Source: Chloroflexota bacterium
GTDB taxonomy: Bacteria > Chloroflexota > Dehalococcoidia > Lucifugimonadales > UBA3495
Reading direction: 5' to 3'
Assembly (NCBI GenBank): GCA_022561675.1
Contig: JADFQT010000109.1
Span: 1 to 8,151, forward strand
Length of the DNA: 8,151 bases
In this document: positions 1 to 5,113 of the stretch, one piece after another
How positions within the stretch are numbered: the stretch's first letter is position 1
How the letters are laid out: each line of letters starts with the position of its first letter
Notes under the pieces: model-generated
Seen by the model: only the letters and a program-made list of their open reading frames with translations
The model's database searches: none
What the model was told of the DNA's origin: nothing
Made by a program: the position numbers and the translations under genes

Positions 1-203
1 AAATGCTGAGCGTCGGTGTTTACCGCGTAGTATTCCACGACAGGCAGCTTGTCTTTGTACATCCGGGCAACTGCGTTGCTGCCTCCGCCACCAATGCCCA
101 GCACTTTAATTAGTGGGACACCCCGGGCGATTTCCGGCATCAGCTCGGAATGCTCGCTTATGTCGTTGCCGGGCTCCCAAGACGCCGAGTTCTCAAGTAC
201 CAT
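1..203 (-). CDS. ftsZ: Cell division protein FtsZ, N-terminal part (runs off the left edge)
   Basis: FtsZ is the tubulin-like GTPase that polymerises into the cytoplasmic Z-ring at the division site. Only the first 67 codons are present. After a poorly conserved tail of about 30 residues comes the diagnostic first strand and nucleotide-binding loop, IKVLGIGGGGSNAV (residues 32-45), followed by the AVNTDAQ motif (60-66) that contacts nucleotide. Both are hallmarks of FtsZ. The ATG at 203-201 is preceded by GGAGGAG at 216-210 with six bases between, an excellent ribosome binding site, so this start is secure. The gene lies 180 bp downstream of ftsA on the same strand, the usual ftsA-ftsZ order. 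The GTP-binding signature GGGTG[TS]G, the T7 loop and the C-terminal FtsA-binding peptide lie outside the window. No disruption is visible in the part present. Confidence 0.96.
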   Translation of the reverse strand, partial: MVLENSASWEPGNDISEHSELMPEIARGVPLIKVLGIGGGGSNAVARMYKDKLPVVEYYAVNTDAQH

Positions 204-209
204 CCTTAT

Positions 210-216
210 CTCCTCC
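210..216 (-). promoter_or_regulatory. Ribosome binding site of ftsZ
   Basis: GGAGGAG lies six bases upstream of the ftsZ ATG. It is the strongest Shine-Dalgarno match in the division operon and fits the high translation rate FtsZ needs. Confidence 0.85.
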
Positions 217-282
217 GCATCGCTTATGATCCAGGTTAACGTCCGAGGGTATTTCTGTTGGTCAGTTCCATTGGGTGGTTCC

Positions 283-313
283 GTTATTCCCTTCCTAGAA
301 GGCTATTGGTCAA
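283..313 (-). promoter_or_regulatory. Possible internal promoter for ftsZ
   Basis: In the 180-bp ftsA-ftsZ gap, reading leftwards, TTGACC (313-308; five of six bases match TTGACA) is followed after 19 bases by AATAAC (288-283; four of six match TATAAT). The spacing is one or two bases longer than ideal and the -10 is weak. A dedicated ftsZ promoter inside or just after ftsA is common in bacteria, which makes this plausible. The sequence match alone is modest. Confidence 0.25.
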
Positions 314-345
314 GGCTGGGAGAGGCCGCGCTTTCCGGCCGGTTA

Positions 346-382
346 GCCGATTCTGAGAAGGAAGTTCCCTTGGGGAATCGGC
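346..382 (-). other. Stem-loop directly after the ftsA stop codon
   Basis: GCCGATTC (346-353) and GAATCGGC (375-382) are perfect 8-bp inverted repeats around a 21-base spacer. The hairpin begins two bases after the ftsA stop. No T-run follows on the minus strand, so it is not a normal intrinsic terminator. It could be an mRNA processing or stability element that sets the ftsA:ftsZ ratio. Confidence 0.35.
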
Positions 383-383
383 G

Positions 384-1628
384 TTACTGGGACACACCCT
401 CTTTGGCGCGGGCAAACCGCTTGACCAAAGATTTGTAACCCCACAGTGTTCGCGAAGCCGTTTGATAGCGGCGGCTCTCCCCCTGGTGCTTGATTCCCCA
501 GAGAAGTGCCCCAACCGCCGCGGAAAAGGCGGGCTTACGCAGTTGCGAGGGCAATCCGGCGATTCCGCTGGGGTAAGCTATCCGCACCGGTCCGCCCAGG
601 GTCTTTTCCACCAGTTCCTTCAGACCGGCGATTTCCGCAGCTCCGCCGGTTAAAATCAGCCCGCCGGTGGGCAGCTGCCTCAGGCCGGCCTGGGTGACTC
701 GCAGCATGATTAGCTTGATCACCTCCAGCATCCGTAGATGCAGAGGCTCGCAGAGGGCGCGGCGCAGCACCACCCTTCGCGGCTGTCCCTGATATCCGGG
801 GACAACCACCTCTTCATCGGCCCGCACCAGGTCCGGCAACACGTGGCCCCATTTCACCTTAATCTCTTCGGCCAGGTGGTAGGGTATCCGGGCAGCCACG
901 GCCAGATCTCTAGTCAGCTGGCTGCCGCCCACTGGGATAACCGCCGAATACCAGGGATTGCCGTAGCGAAATATGGCGAGGTCAGACGTTCCGCTGCCTA
1001 TGTCCACCAACACTGCGCCCAACTCCCGTTCGTCGGCGGTCAGGGTTGCCTCGGCCGATGCCAGGGAATGCAGCACCAAGCTTTTGACTGCGACTTTGTT
1101 GGCCTCCACCGCTTTGACTGTATTCTTCAGCGTGATGGCGTCGCCCATCACCACGTGGGACTCCACCTGCACTTCGTTGGCGTGCAGGCCGGTGGGATTG
1201 CGAACGCCGGGCAGTCCGTCTACCTCGTAGCCAATGGGGATTACGTGCAAAACCTCCTTGGTGTCGTCCACGCTTGGGTAGGAGGACTGGATCAACCGGT
1301 GTATTTGCTGGGGAGTTATGCTGCCCAGGTCCCCCACGTCTTTAATGACGTCTTTGGTGTTGATGCAGGATGTGTGAGTCCCGCTAACCACGGCGTACAC
1401 CCCGGCGATCAACCCCCGCGCTATGTAGCGTTGAGCTTCTTCTAAGGAAGACCTCACCGCGTCGCTGGCCTCTTCGATGCTTTCGATGCGCCCTTTTTGA
1501 ACACCCTGAGAGGGGGCGAGCCCGGTGCCCAATACCTTGAGTTCCCCTTCGGTGCCCACCCGGGCGACCACGGAGGCAACCTTGTTGCTACCGATGTCGA
1601 CGGCGGTGTAAAACAGTTCTTTGGCCAA
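384..1628 (-). CDS. ftsA: Cell division protein FtsA
   Basis: FtsA is an actin/HSP70-fold ATPase that tethers FtsZ filaments to the inner face of the membrane and recruits later division proteins. The 414-residue length is normal for the family. Visible motifs are the phosphate-1 loop DIGSNKV (residues 11-17), the FtsA-specific SHS2/1C region (about 85-160), the phosphate-2 loop DIGSGTSD (209-216) and the adenosine motif LILTGGAA (324-331). The C-terminus (about 395-408, around WGYKSLVKRFARA) is amphipathic with basic and aromatic residues, as expected of the membrane-targeting helix. The start is TTG at 1628-1626. AAGGAGGG at 1643-1636 lies seven bases upstream, which supports this unusual start codon. 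The gene follows rsmH after a 60-bp gap and precedes ftsZ on the same strand, so all three are probably co-transcribed. No ftsQ, ftsW or mur gene lies between rsmH and ftsA. Confidence 0.96.
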   Translation of the reverse strand: MAKELFYTAVDIGSNKVASVVARVGTEGELKVLGTGLAPSQGVQKGRIESIEEASDAVRSSLEEAQRYIARGLIAGVYAVVSGTHTSCINTKDVIKDVGDLGSITPQQIHRLIQSSYPSVDDTKEVLHVIPIGYEVDGLPGVRNPTGLHANEVQVESHVVMGDAITLKNTVKAVEANKVAVKSLVLHSLASAEATLTADERELGAVLVDIGSGTSDLAIFRYGNPWYSAVIPVGGSQLTRDLAVAARIPYHLAEEIKVKWGHVLPDLVRADEEVVVPGYQGQPRRVVLRRALCEPLHLRMLEVIKLIMLRVTQAGLRQLPTGGLILTGGAAEIAGLKELVEKTLGGPVRIAYPSGIAGLPSQLRKPAFSAAVGALLWGIKHQGESRRYQTASRTLWGYKSLVKRFARAKEGVSQ

Positions 1629-1635
1629 GTTGTTA

Positions 1636-1643
1636 CCCTCCTT
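1636..1643 (-). promoter_or_regulatory. Ribosome binding site fixing the TTG start of ftsA
   Basis: AAGGAGGG, a near-perfect anti-16S match, sits seven bases upstream of the TTG at 1628. It is the main reason for accepting TTG as the ftsA initiation codon. Confidence 0.85.
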
Positions 1644-1688
1644 AGATCTGGGTAGGTAAGCCCGGCAGGGCTCGCTAAGAATTTCTGG

Positions 1689-2678
1689 TTATAGCTTTTC
1701 CGCAACCCTCATGCGGGCGCTTCGGCTGCGGGGATTGGCGGCCACCTCTGCTGGAGCAGGCCGGATAATCCTGCGATTTATGATTCGAACAGTTGCCTGG
1801 TGGTTACACACGCATACAGGGATTTCGGCCGGGCAGACACAGCTGGCGGCTTGGTAGGCCAGGGTTTGTTTGACCAGCCGGTCCTCCAAACTGTGGTAAC
1901 TGATGACCACCAGTCTGCCCGCTGGTTTCAGCAGGTCGATCGCCGCCTTGATCCCCGCCTCTAGGTTGGTAAGCTCGTCATTTACCGCGATGCGCAAAGC
2001 CTGGAAGGTGCGCGTTGCCGGGTGGGTCCGGCGGCCTCTTCCCAGCCCGGGAATGGCTTCCAACAGCTTGACCAGCTGGCCGGTGGTGCGCACGGGACTC
2101 GCTTGCCGCGCCTGTACCAGGGCCCGGGCAATGGTTCTGGCCCTGGGCTCTTCGCCATACTGGAAAAGCAGTTTCCCCAGCTCATCTTCAGAAAGCTGAT
2201 TGACTAATTCCGCAGCGTCGGGCCAGGTATTAATGGGGTCGAAACGCATGTCCAGAGGTTCGTCCCGTTGGAAGCTGAATCCGGCACCGGCGGCCTCCAG
2301 CTGCCAGGAGGAAAGTCCCACGTCCAGCAATACCCCGTCCACCTGGACAATGTTGGCCCCCTGGGCCAGCTGGCCCAGGTCGGCATAATTTCCCTGAGCA
2401 GGTATAAATCTGTCGCCGAATTGGCTTAGCCTTCTTTCGGCCCGGGCCAGAGAGCGAGGGTCCCGGTCGATGCCCAACACCCTACCCGATGGAGCCGACG
2501 CCTGAAGGAGGGCCAAGGAATGTCCCCCCTCCCCTGCCGTGGCGTCTACACACACCCAACCCGACCGCACCGCCAGTTGCTCCACCGCTTCTCGCAGCAA
2601 CACCGGTTGGTGCACCGGTTGGTATAAAGGAATATCAGACACGCCGGCGCTGAATCCGACGCGGCGGGCAATGCCCAC
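1689..2678 (-). CDS. rsmH: 16S rRNA (cytosine-1402 N4)-methyltransferase RsmH (MraW)
   Basis: RsmH uses S-adenosylmethionine to methylate N4 of C1402 in the decoding centre of 16S rRNA, fine-tuning the ribosomal P site. Family motifs are clear. They are the N-terminal HQPVLLREAVEQL (residues 23-35), the SAM-binding DATAGEGGHS (45-54), GIDRDP (69-74) and VLLDVGLSS (116-124). Further along are RDEPLDMRFD (138-147), HPATRTFQALRIAVNDEL (219-236), SYHSLEDRLVK (260-270) and the C-x-C...C-x-C segment (280-291). The reading frame is open back to 3059, but that extension resembles nothing and crosses promoter signals. I chose GTG at 2678 (329 residues) because GGGAGG lies nine bases upstream. The alternative ATG at 2735 (348 residues) has a poor ribosome binding site. 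The family is usually about 310 residues, so even the chosen form has about 15-20 extra N-terminal residues. It is the first gene of the rsmH-ftsA-ftsZ operon; mraZ, its usual upstream neighbour, is absent. Confidence 0.95.
   Translation of the reverse strand: MGIARRVGFSAGVSDIPLYQPVHQPVLLREAVEQLAVRSGWVCVDATAGEGGHSLALLQASAPSGRVLGIDRDPRSLARAERRLSQFGDRFIPAQGNYADLGQLAQGANIVQVDGVLLDVGLSSWQLEAAGAGFSFQRDEPLDMRFDPINTWPDAAELVNQLSEDELGKLLFQYGEEPRARTIARALVQARQASPVRTTGQLVKLLEAIPGLGRGRRTHPATRTFQALRIAVNDELTNLEAGIKAAIDLLKPAGRLVVISYHSLEDRLVKQTLAYQAASCVCPAEIPVCVCNHQATVRIINRRIIRPAPAEVAANPRSRSARMRVAEKL
2601..2624. repeat. 12-bp tandem duplication inside the rsmH start region
   Basis: CACCGGTTGGTG at 2601-2612 is repeated at 2613-2624 with only the last base changed. 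In rsmH it encodes a repeated Q-P-V-(H) just before the conserved HxPVLL motif. It keeps the frame and looks like a small replication-slippage duplication. Confidence 0.7.
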
Positions 2679-2687
2679 CGGACGAAT

Positions 2688-2693
2688 CCTCCC
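2688..2693 (-). promoter_or_regulatory. Ribosome binding site that selects the GTG start of rsmH
   Basis: GGGAGG lies nine bases upstream of the GTG at 2678. The alternative ATG at 2735 has only a weak purine stretch, so this site favours the shorter protein. Confidence 0.55.
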
Positions 2694-2781
2694 GACTTGA
2701 TTTTCCTTTATGGTTTGCGCCGCGAAAGCTACCATACGACCTGAGGAGAACCTCACTCTCTGCCCATTTCCCGGGTTCCGA

Positions 2782-2787
2782 ATAATA
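2782..2787 (-). promoter_or_regulatory. Possible proximal -10 box for the rsmH operon
   Basis: TATTAT on the minus strand matches the -10 consensus at five of six bases and would start transcription about 97 bases before the chosen rsmH start. No good -35 exists at 16-18 bases. The best candidates are TTGTGC at 14 bases or TCAACT at 19 bases, so the promoter might need an activator. A perfect palindrome fills the space just upstream of the box. Confidence 0.35.
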
Positions 2788-2790
2788 GGG

Positions 2791-2803
2791 GCCAAAATTT
2801 GGC
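2791..2803. promoter_or_regulatory. 13-bp perfect palindrome beside the proximal -10: candidate operator
   Basis: GCCAAAATTTGGC is a perfect odd palindrome (GCCAAA-A-TTTGGC). It lies three bases upstream of the minus-strand TATTAT box, inside what would be the -35/-10 spacer. That is a typical place for a dimeric repressor or spacer-twisting activator. The binding protein is unknown; this is inference from symmetry and position. Confidence 0.4.
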
Positions 2804-2863
2804 ACAAGTTGACCCCACAGGTAAGTTCGGGGGAAAAAGTTCCTCGAAACGGAGGACACAACC

Positions 2864-2891
2864 CCTGCCTGGAAAGTCCTGCCTGGAAAGT
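2864..2891. repeat. Perfect 14-bp tandem repeat in the rsmH leader
   Basis: CCTGCCTGGAAAGT occurs twice, end to end, at 2864-2877 and 2878-2891, with no mismatch. It lies between the two candidate rsmH promoters. The 14-bp period is not a multiple of a helical turn, so it may be a recent slippage duplication or an RNA-level element rather than two same-face operators. Confidence 0.8.
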
Positions 2892-2915
2892 ACCGTTTGA
2901 TGATCTTCGCGGCAT

Positions 2916-2972
2916 CCCCACCGGCGTGGGGGTTGACCTAGTCCGACCAGCGCGGGCCCGGTGCAGGGCCCG
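2916..2972 (-). other. Two strong hairpins in the putative rsmH leader RNA
   Basis: Two compact GC-rich stems lie close together: CGGGCCC/GGGCCCG (2953-2959 with 2966-2972, six-base loop) and CCCCAC/GTGGGG (2916-2921 with 2926-2931, four-base loop). Neither is followed by a T-run in either direction, so they are not ordinary terminators. If transcription starts near 3036 they would fold in the 5' untranslated region. I could not assign this to a known riboswitch or ncRNA family. Confidence 0.4.
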
Positions 2973-3042
2973 ACCGGCAATAGTGTAGAGAGAACCGGGG
3001 AATTGACCGCCCGTAATCCCTAACCACACTCCACAGCCAGAA

Positions 3043-3070
3043 CTTATCAACCTTGTCAAGACCTTGTCAA
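3043..3070 (-). promoter_or_regulatory. Distal promoter of the rsmH-ftsA-ftsZ operon
   Basis: On the minus strand TTGACA (3070-3065, six of six consensus bases) is followed after 16 bases by GATAAG (3048-3043, four of six). Transcription would start near 3036 and give a leader of about 360 nt before the rsmH GTG. A second TTGACA at 3059-3054 lies within the spacer as part of a direct repeat. This is the best sigma-70-type match facing rsmH. Confidence 0.5.
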
Positions 3071-3072
3071 CA
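3051..3072. promoter_or_regulatory. Tandem 11-bp direct repeats over the -35 element
   Basis: CCTTGTCAAGA (3051-3061) and CCTTGTCAACA (3062-3072) differ at one base and are spaced 11 bp apart, about one helical turn, so a regulator could bind both on the same face. The core CTTGTCAAG of the first copy is itself an odd palindrome. The right copy contains the -35 hexamer, suggesting an operator; the regulator is not known. Confidence 0.45.
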
Positions 3073-3125
3073 TAACAATCGACCCACTTTTCACCATTTT
3101 TGCAAATTTCAATTTTGTACGTAGT

Positions 3126-3154
3126 TTGAAAACAATAAAAATAACAGCTACAAA
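3126..3154 (+). promoter_or_regulatory. Weak candidate promoter in the AT-rich patch
   Basis: TTGAAA (3126-3131, five of six) and TACAAA (3149-3154, four of six) are separated by exactly 17 bases. If active, it would read through the palindromic repeat towards tig. The region is AT-rich, so chance matches are likely. Confidence 0.22.
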
Positions 3155-3273
3155 ATCAAGCTGATGGTGACCCTAGTTGGCGGCGGATTCTTGGAGTTTG
3201 GACAGGCAGGTCAGAACCCCATAACGGCGTTAACTGGGCGCACCCAGGCAGAGAATATCAGGTCTTGAACGAC

Positions 3274-3411
3274 CCCCGAATCTTTTACTAGTCCTCACCG
3301 TCATTGCGAGCGGAGCGAAGCAATCTCTTGAGCGAAAGGGGAGATTGCTTCGGGCCTGCGGCCCTCGCAACGACGGTTAAAAGACCCTGCCGGCCAGCCC
3401 CGAATCTTTTA
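3274..3411. mobile_element. MITE-like palindromic repeat with 14-bp flanking direct repeats
   Basis: The core is a large inverted repeat: left arm 3297-3327 and right arm 3341-3377, around a 13-base centre. The outer 14 bp (ACCGTCATTGCGAG against its complement) pair with one mismatch and the inner 11 bp (GAAGCAATCTC) pair perfectly. The middle of the right arm forms its own mini-hairpin GGGCC-TGC-GGCCC (3352-3364). The 14-mer CCCCGAATCTTTTA occurs at both 3274-3287 and 3398-3411 and may be a target-site duplication, although 9 and 20 extra bases separate it from the arms. TCTTTTA (3281-3287) also pairs with TAAAAGA (3378-3384). It encodes no protein. I recognise the TCATTGCGAGC...GAAGCAATCTC motif as a dispersed palindromic repeat found in many bacterial genomes. 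Confidence 0.7.
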
Positions 3412-3435
3412 TCCAACTATCGGTTATGCTATACT
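3407..3435 (+). promoter_or_regulatory. Extended -10 promoter of tig
   Basis: TGCTATACT at 3427-3435 is an extended -10: the TG dinucleotide, one base, then TATACT with five of six consensus bases. The -35 region 17 bases upstream (TTTTAT, 3407-3412) is poor, as is common for extended -10 promoters. Transcription would begin near 3441, about 80 bases before the tig GTG. The -35 zone lies within the right copy of the 14-bp direct repeat that flanks the palindromic element. Confidence 0.5.
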
Positions 3436-3521
3436 TGAGATGTCCCAGAAACCCGACGGCCTACCCGCCCGGCATCCCCGGTGGGAGATCTCGGGATGAA
3501 AAAATAACGGGAGAATAGCCG

Positions 3522-4961
3522 GTGAAGGTCACCAGGGAATCGGTCACTCCCACGGAAGTCACCCTTAATATTGTCATGGACTCCGAGGATGAGGACCCCT
3601 TTGTCAACCGTTCCTATCGCAGGACGGTGGGCAGATTGCAGATCCCCGGATTTCGCAAGGGCAAGGCGCCCCGGTCCATCGTCGAGAGCTACGTAGGCCG
3701 CACGGCTCTGGTGCAGGAAGCGCTGGAGTTCATGATTCCGGAGACCCTGGACAAGGTTTTGAAAGAGGAAGACGTCCAGGCCTTTATTGAACCTCAGATC
3801 GAGGTAACGGAAATCGAACCCGTGTCCTTCACGGCGGTGGTGCCCCTGGAACCCCAGGTCGATCTGGGCGAGTTCCGCAGCATTCGCCTCCAGAAGGAAG
3901 TGCCGGAGATAGACGACGAGCGGGTGGCGGAGGTCCTGGAACAGCTGCGCCAGGAGTCGGCTCCCTGGGAACCCGCCGAACGGCCGGTCAACTTCGGAGA
4001 CCTGCTCAACCTGAACGTTTTGGGAACCATTGATGACGAGCAGGTGGTCGACGACCAGGCCGTGGACTACGTGCCCCAGGCGGAGAACGTGCTGCCCTTC
4101 CCAGGCTTCGCCGTTTATCTGGAAGGGATGGCGGAGGATGAGGAGAAAGAGTTCACCCTGACCATCCCAGAGGATTACCCCAGACCGCAGTACGCCGGCA
4201 AGGAATGTCACTTTTACGTGCAGGTGCTTTCCATCAAGGAGAAGCGCCTGCCCGACCTGGATGACGAGTTTGCCAAAGGGGTGGGTGAGGGCTATGACGA
4301 CCTGGAGGCTTTGCGGCAACACCTGAGGCAGCGGCTGGAGGAAGAAGCCGAAGCCGAAGCTAATCGCCGGCTGGAGCAGGAAAGCCTTGAGGAGTTGGTT
4401 AAAGTCGCCACGGTGCGGGCCTCGGACATGCTGTATCAACGTGAGGTTGACAGGATGCAGCAGGATCGGGAACGGTCGCTTCAGAATCAGCGCATACCGA
4501 TGGAAACCTACTTGGGCTATCTGGGCCAGACGGCGGAAGAGTTCCGAGAACAGCTGCGTCCAATGGCGGAAGATCGATTAACCAGATACCTGGTATTGCG
4601 CAAGCTAGCCGAGGAAGAAAATGTAGAGGTATCGTCGGAGGAAGTGGAGGAAGAGATAGACTCCCTAGTATCCTCCGCCGGAGATTCGGAAGAAGCGATG
4701 CGGCGGGCGCTATCCTCGGAAAGCGCCAAGGAGAACGTCCAGTCGTCCCTTACCGATCGCAAGGTCATACAGCGGCTGGTACAGATATTCCAGGGTGAGG
4801 AGGGGGGGTCCGAGGGTGAATCCCAGGAAACGCCGGAATCCGAACAGCCCCCGGCATCGGAACCGGACCGGGAGCCTCCAGACCAGGACGCCCCGGAACC
4901 GAATGTCCCGGTTGCTGATGTCGAACCCCTGGATAGCACCCACGCGGGAGAGACTACCTAG
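3522..4961 (+). CDS. tig: Trigger factor, ribosome-associated chaperone with acidic tail
   Basis: Trigger factor binds the ribosome near the tunnel exit, shields nascent chains and has peptidyl-prolyl isomerase activity. Residues 1-115 form the ribosome-binding domain, with the signature GFRKGKAP at 43-50. Residues about 151-238 are the FKBP-type isomerase domain (FGDLLNLNV, FPGF, ...YAGKECHFYV). Residues about 241-424 are the helical C-terminal chaperone domain, rich in Glu and Arg. The remaining 55 residues (425-479) form a Pro-rich acidic tail with 17 Asp/Glu and a single Arg. It makes the protein longer than the usual ~430. The start is GTG at 3522, eight bases after GGGAG (3509-3513). 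It heads a tig-clpP-clpX cluster, a widely conserved arrangement linking nascent-chain folding with proteolysis. A palindromic repeat with a terminator-like hairpin follows. Confidence 0.96.
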   Translation: MKVTRESVTPTEVTLNIVMDSEDEDPFVNRSYRRTVGRLQIPGFRKGKAPRSIVESYVGRTALVQEALEFMIPETLDKVLKEEDVQAFIEPQIEVTEIEPVSFTAVVPLEPQVDLGEFRSIRLQKEVPEIDDERVAEVLEQLRQESAPWEPAERPVNFGDLLNLNVLGTIDDEQVVDDQAVDYVPQAENVLPFPGFAVYLEGMAEDEEKEFTLTIPEDYPRPQYAGKECHFYVQVLSIKEKRLPDLDDEFAKGVGEGYDDLEALRQHLRQRLEEEAEAEANRRLEQESLEELVKVATVRASDMLYQREVDRMQQDRERSLQNQRIPMETYLGYLGQTAEEFREQLRPMAEDRLTRYLVLRKLAEEENVEVSSEEVEEEIDSLVSSAGDSEEAMRRALSSESAKENVQSSLTDRKVIQRLVQIFQGEEGGSEGESQETPESEQPPASEPDREPPDQDAPEPNVPVADVEPLDSTHAGETT

Positions 4962-4966
4962 AGTGT

Positions 4967-5056
4967 GTTTAAAAACCCAATGTCTCCTCCTTGCTAAGGG
5001 GGAGATTTAAAGGGGGTCTCCTAACCTCCCCTTGGTAAGGGGAGGGACTTTTTAAC
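4967..5056. repeat. Second palindromic repeat, between tig and clpP
   Basis: This 90-bp block is bounded by GTTTAAAAA (4967-4975) and TTTTTAAC (5049-5056), imperfect terminal inverted repeats. Inside are two adjacent hairpins. TCTCCTCCTT/AAGGGGGAGA (4983-4992 with 4996-5005, one G-T pair, three-base loop) is followed by the perfect CCTCCCCTT/AAGGGGAGG (5025-5033 with 5037-5045, three-base loop). The composition (CCTTGCTAAGGGGGAGA, TTTAAAGGGGGT) resembles dispersed non-coding palindromes I associate with Chloroflexota and some other phyla. It has no coding capacity and may have been co-opted as a transcriptional boundary. Confidence 0.6.
5025..5053 (+). terminator. Intrinsic-terminator-like hairpin after tig
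   Basis: A perfect 9-bp stem CCTCCCCTT/AAGGGGAGG with loop GGT is followed by GAC and then TTTTT (5049-5053). It lies about 65 bases after the tig stop. The three bases between stem and T-run make it slightly suboptimal, so partial termination with read-through into clpP is likely. Confidence 0.55.
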
Positions 5057-5098
5057 TCTTAAAAAATCTACTCGAATAGACGAACAGGATAACCGATT

Positions 5099-5104
5099 AA
5101 GGAG
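5099..5104 (+). promoter_or_regulatory. Ribosome binding site of clpP
   Basis: AAGGAG lies nine bases upstream of the ATG at 5114. It supports that start over the internal ATG at 5189, where the conserved IPMVIE segment begins. Confidence 0.75.
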
Positions 5105-5113
5105 CGCAACCCA

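Larger units (their letters stand above)
2679..3521. other. Gene-free divergent control region between rsmH and tig (843 bp)
   Basis: No convincing coding sequence exists here on either strand; the short open frames show no recognisable motif. From left to right it contains a leader for rsmH with several hairpin-forming stretches: 2826-2848, CCCCAC/GTGGGG at 2916-2931, and CGGGCCC/GGGCCCG at 2953-2972. It also holds a 14-bp tandem repeat and a -10-like box with an adjoining palindrome. Next is a distal rsmH promoter with repeated -35 motifs, then an AT-rich patch (about 3060-3160). After that come a small hairpin CTGGG-CGCA-CCCAG (3234-3247), a MITE-like palindromic repeat between 14-bp direct repeats, and the tig promoter. 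The size is large for two housekeeping genes and suggests layered regulation of division and chaperone genes. Confidence 0.75.

Noticed and set aside
738..1445. Plus-strand 235-codon open frame opposite ftsA
   Set aside because: It is antisense to a complete, motif-rich ftsA; its His/Gln-rich composition is typical of a mirror frame.
2851..3050. Possible RNase P RNA or other structured ncRNA, suggested by GGAAAGTCC and ACAG...CTTATC strings
   Set aside because: The conserved P4 strings are not matched closely, the span is too short, and the orientation and order of elements do not fit.
2679..3059. In-frame N-terminal extension of rsmH back to 3059 (456 residues)
   Set aside because: It begins with a TTG inside the distal promoter, is rich in Arg, Gly, Pro and Cys with no family similarity, and would make RsmH far longer than normal. 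It is better read as leader.
3297..3377. CRISPR repeat or rho-independent terminator reading of the large palindrome
   Set aside because: There is a single copy with no spacers and no T-run after either arm; its form fits a dispersed palindromic repeat.
3041..3417. DnaA-box-like strings (TTATCAACC near 3044, TTATCCAAC near 3409) beside an AT-rich patch, as a replication origin
   Set aside because: There are only two sites, each with two mismatches to TTATCCACA, no cluster, and no dnaA/dnaN neighbour.
3429..4439. Minus-strand 336-codon open frame opposite tig
   Set aside because: It is the antisense shadow of trigger factor, without domain signatures, and it runs into the tig promoter region.
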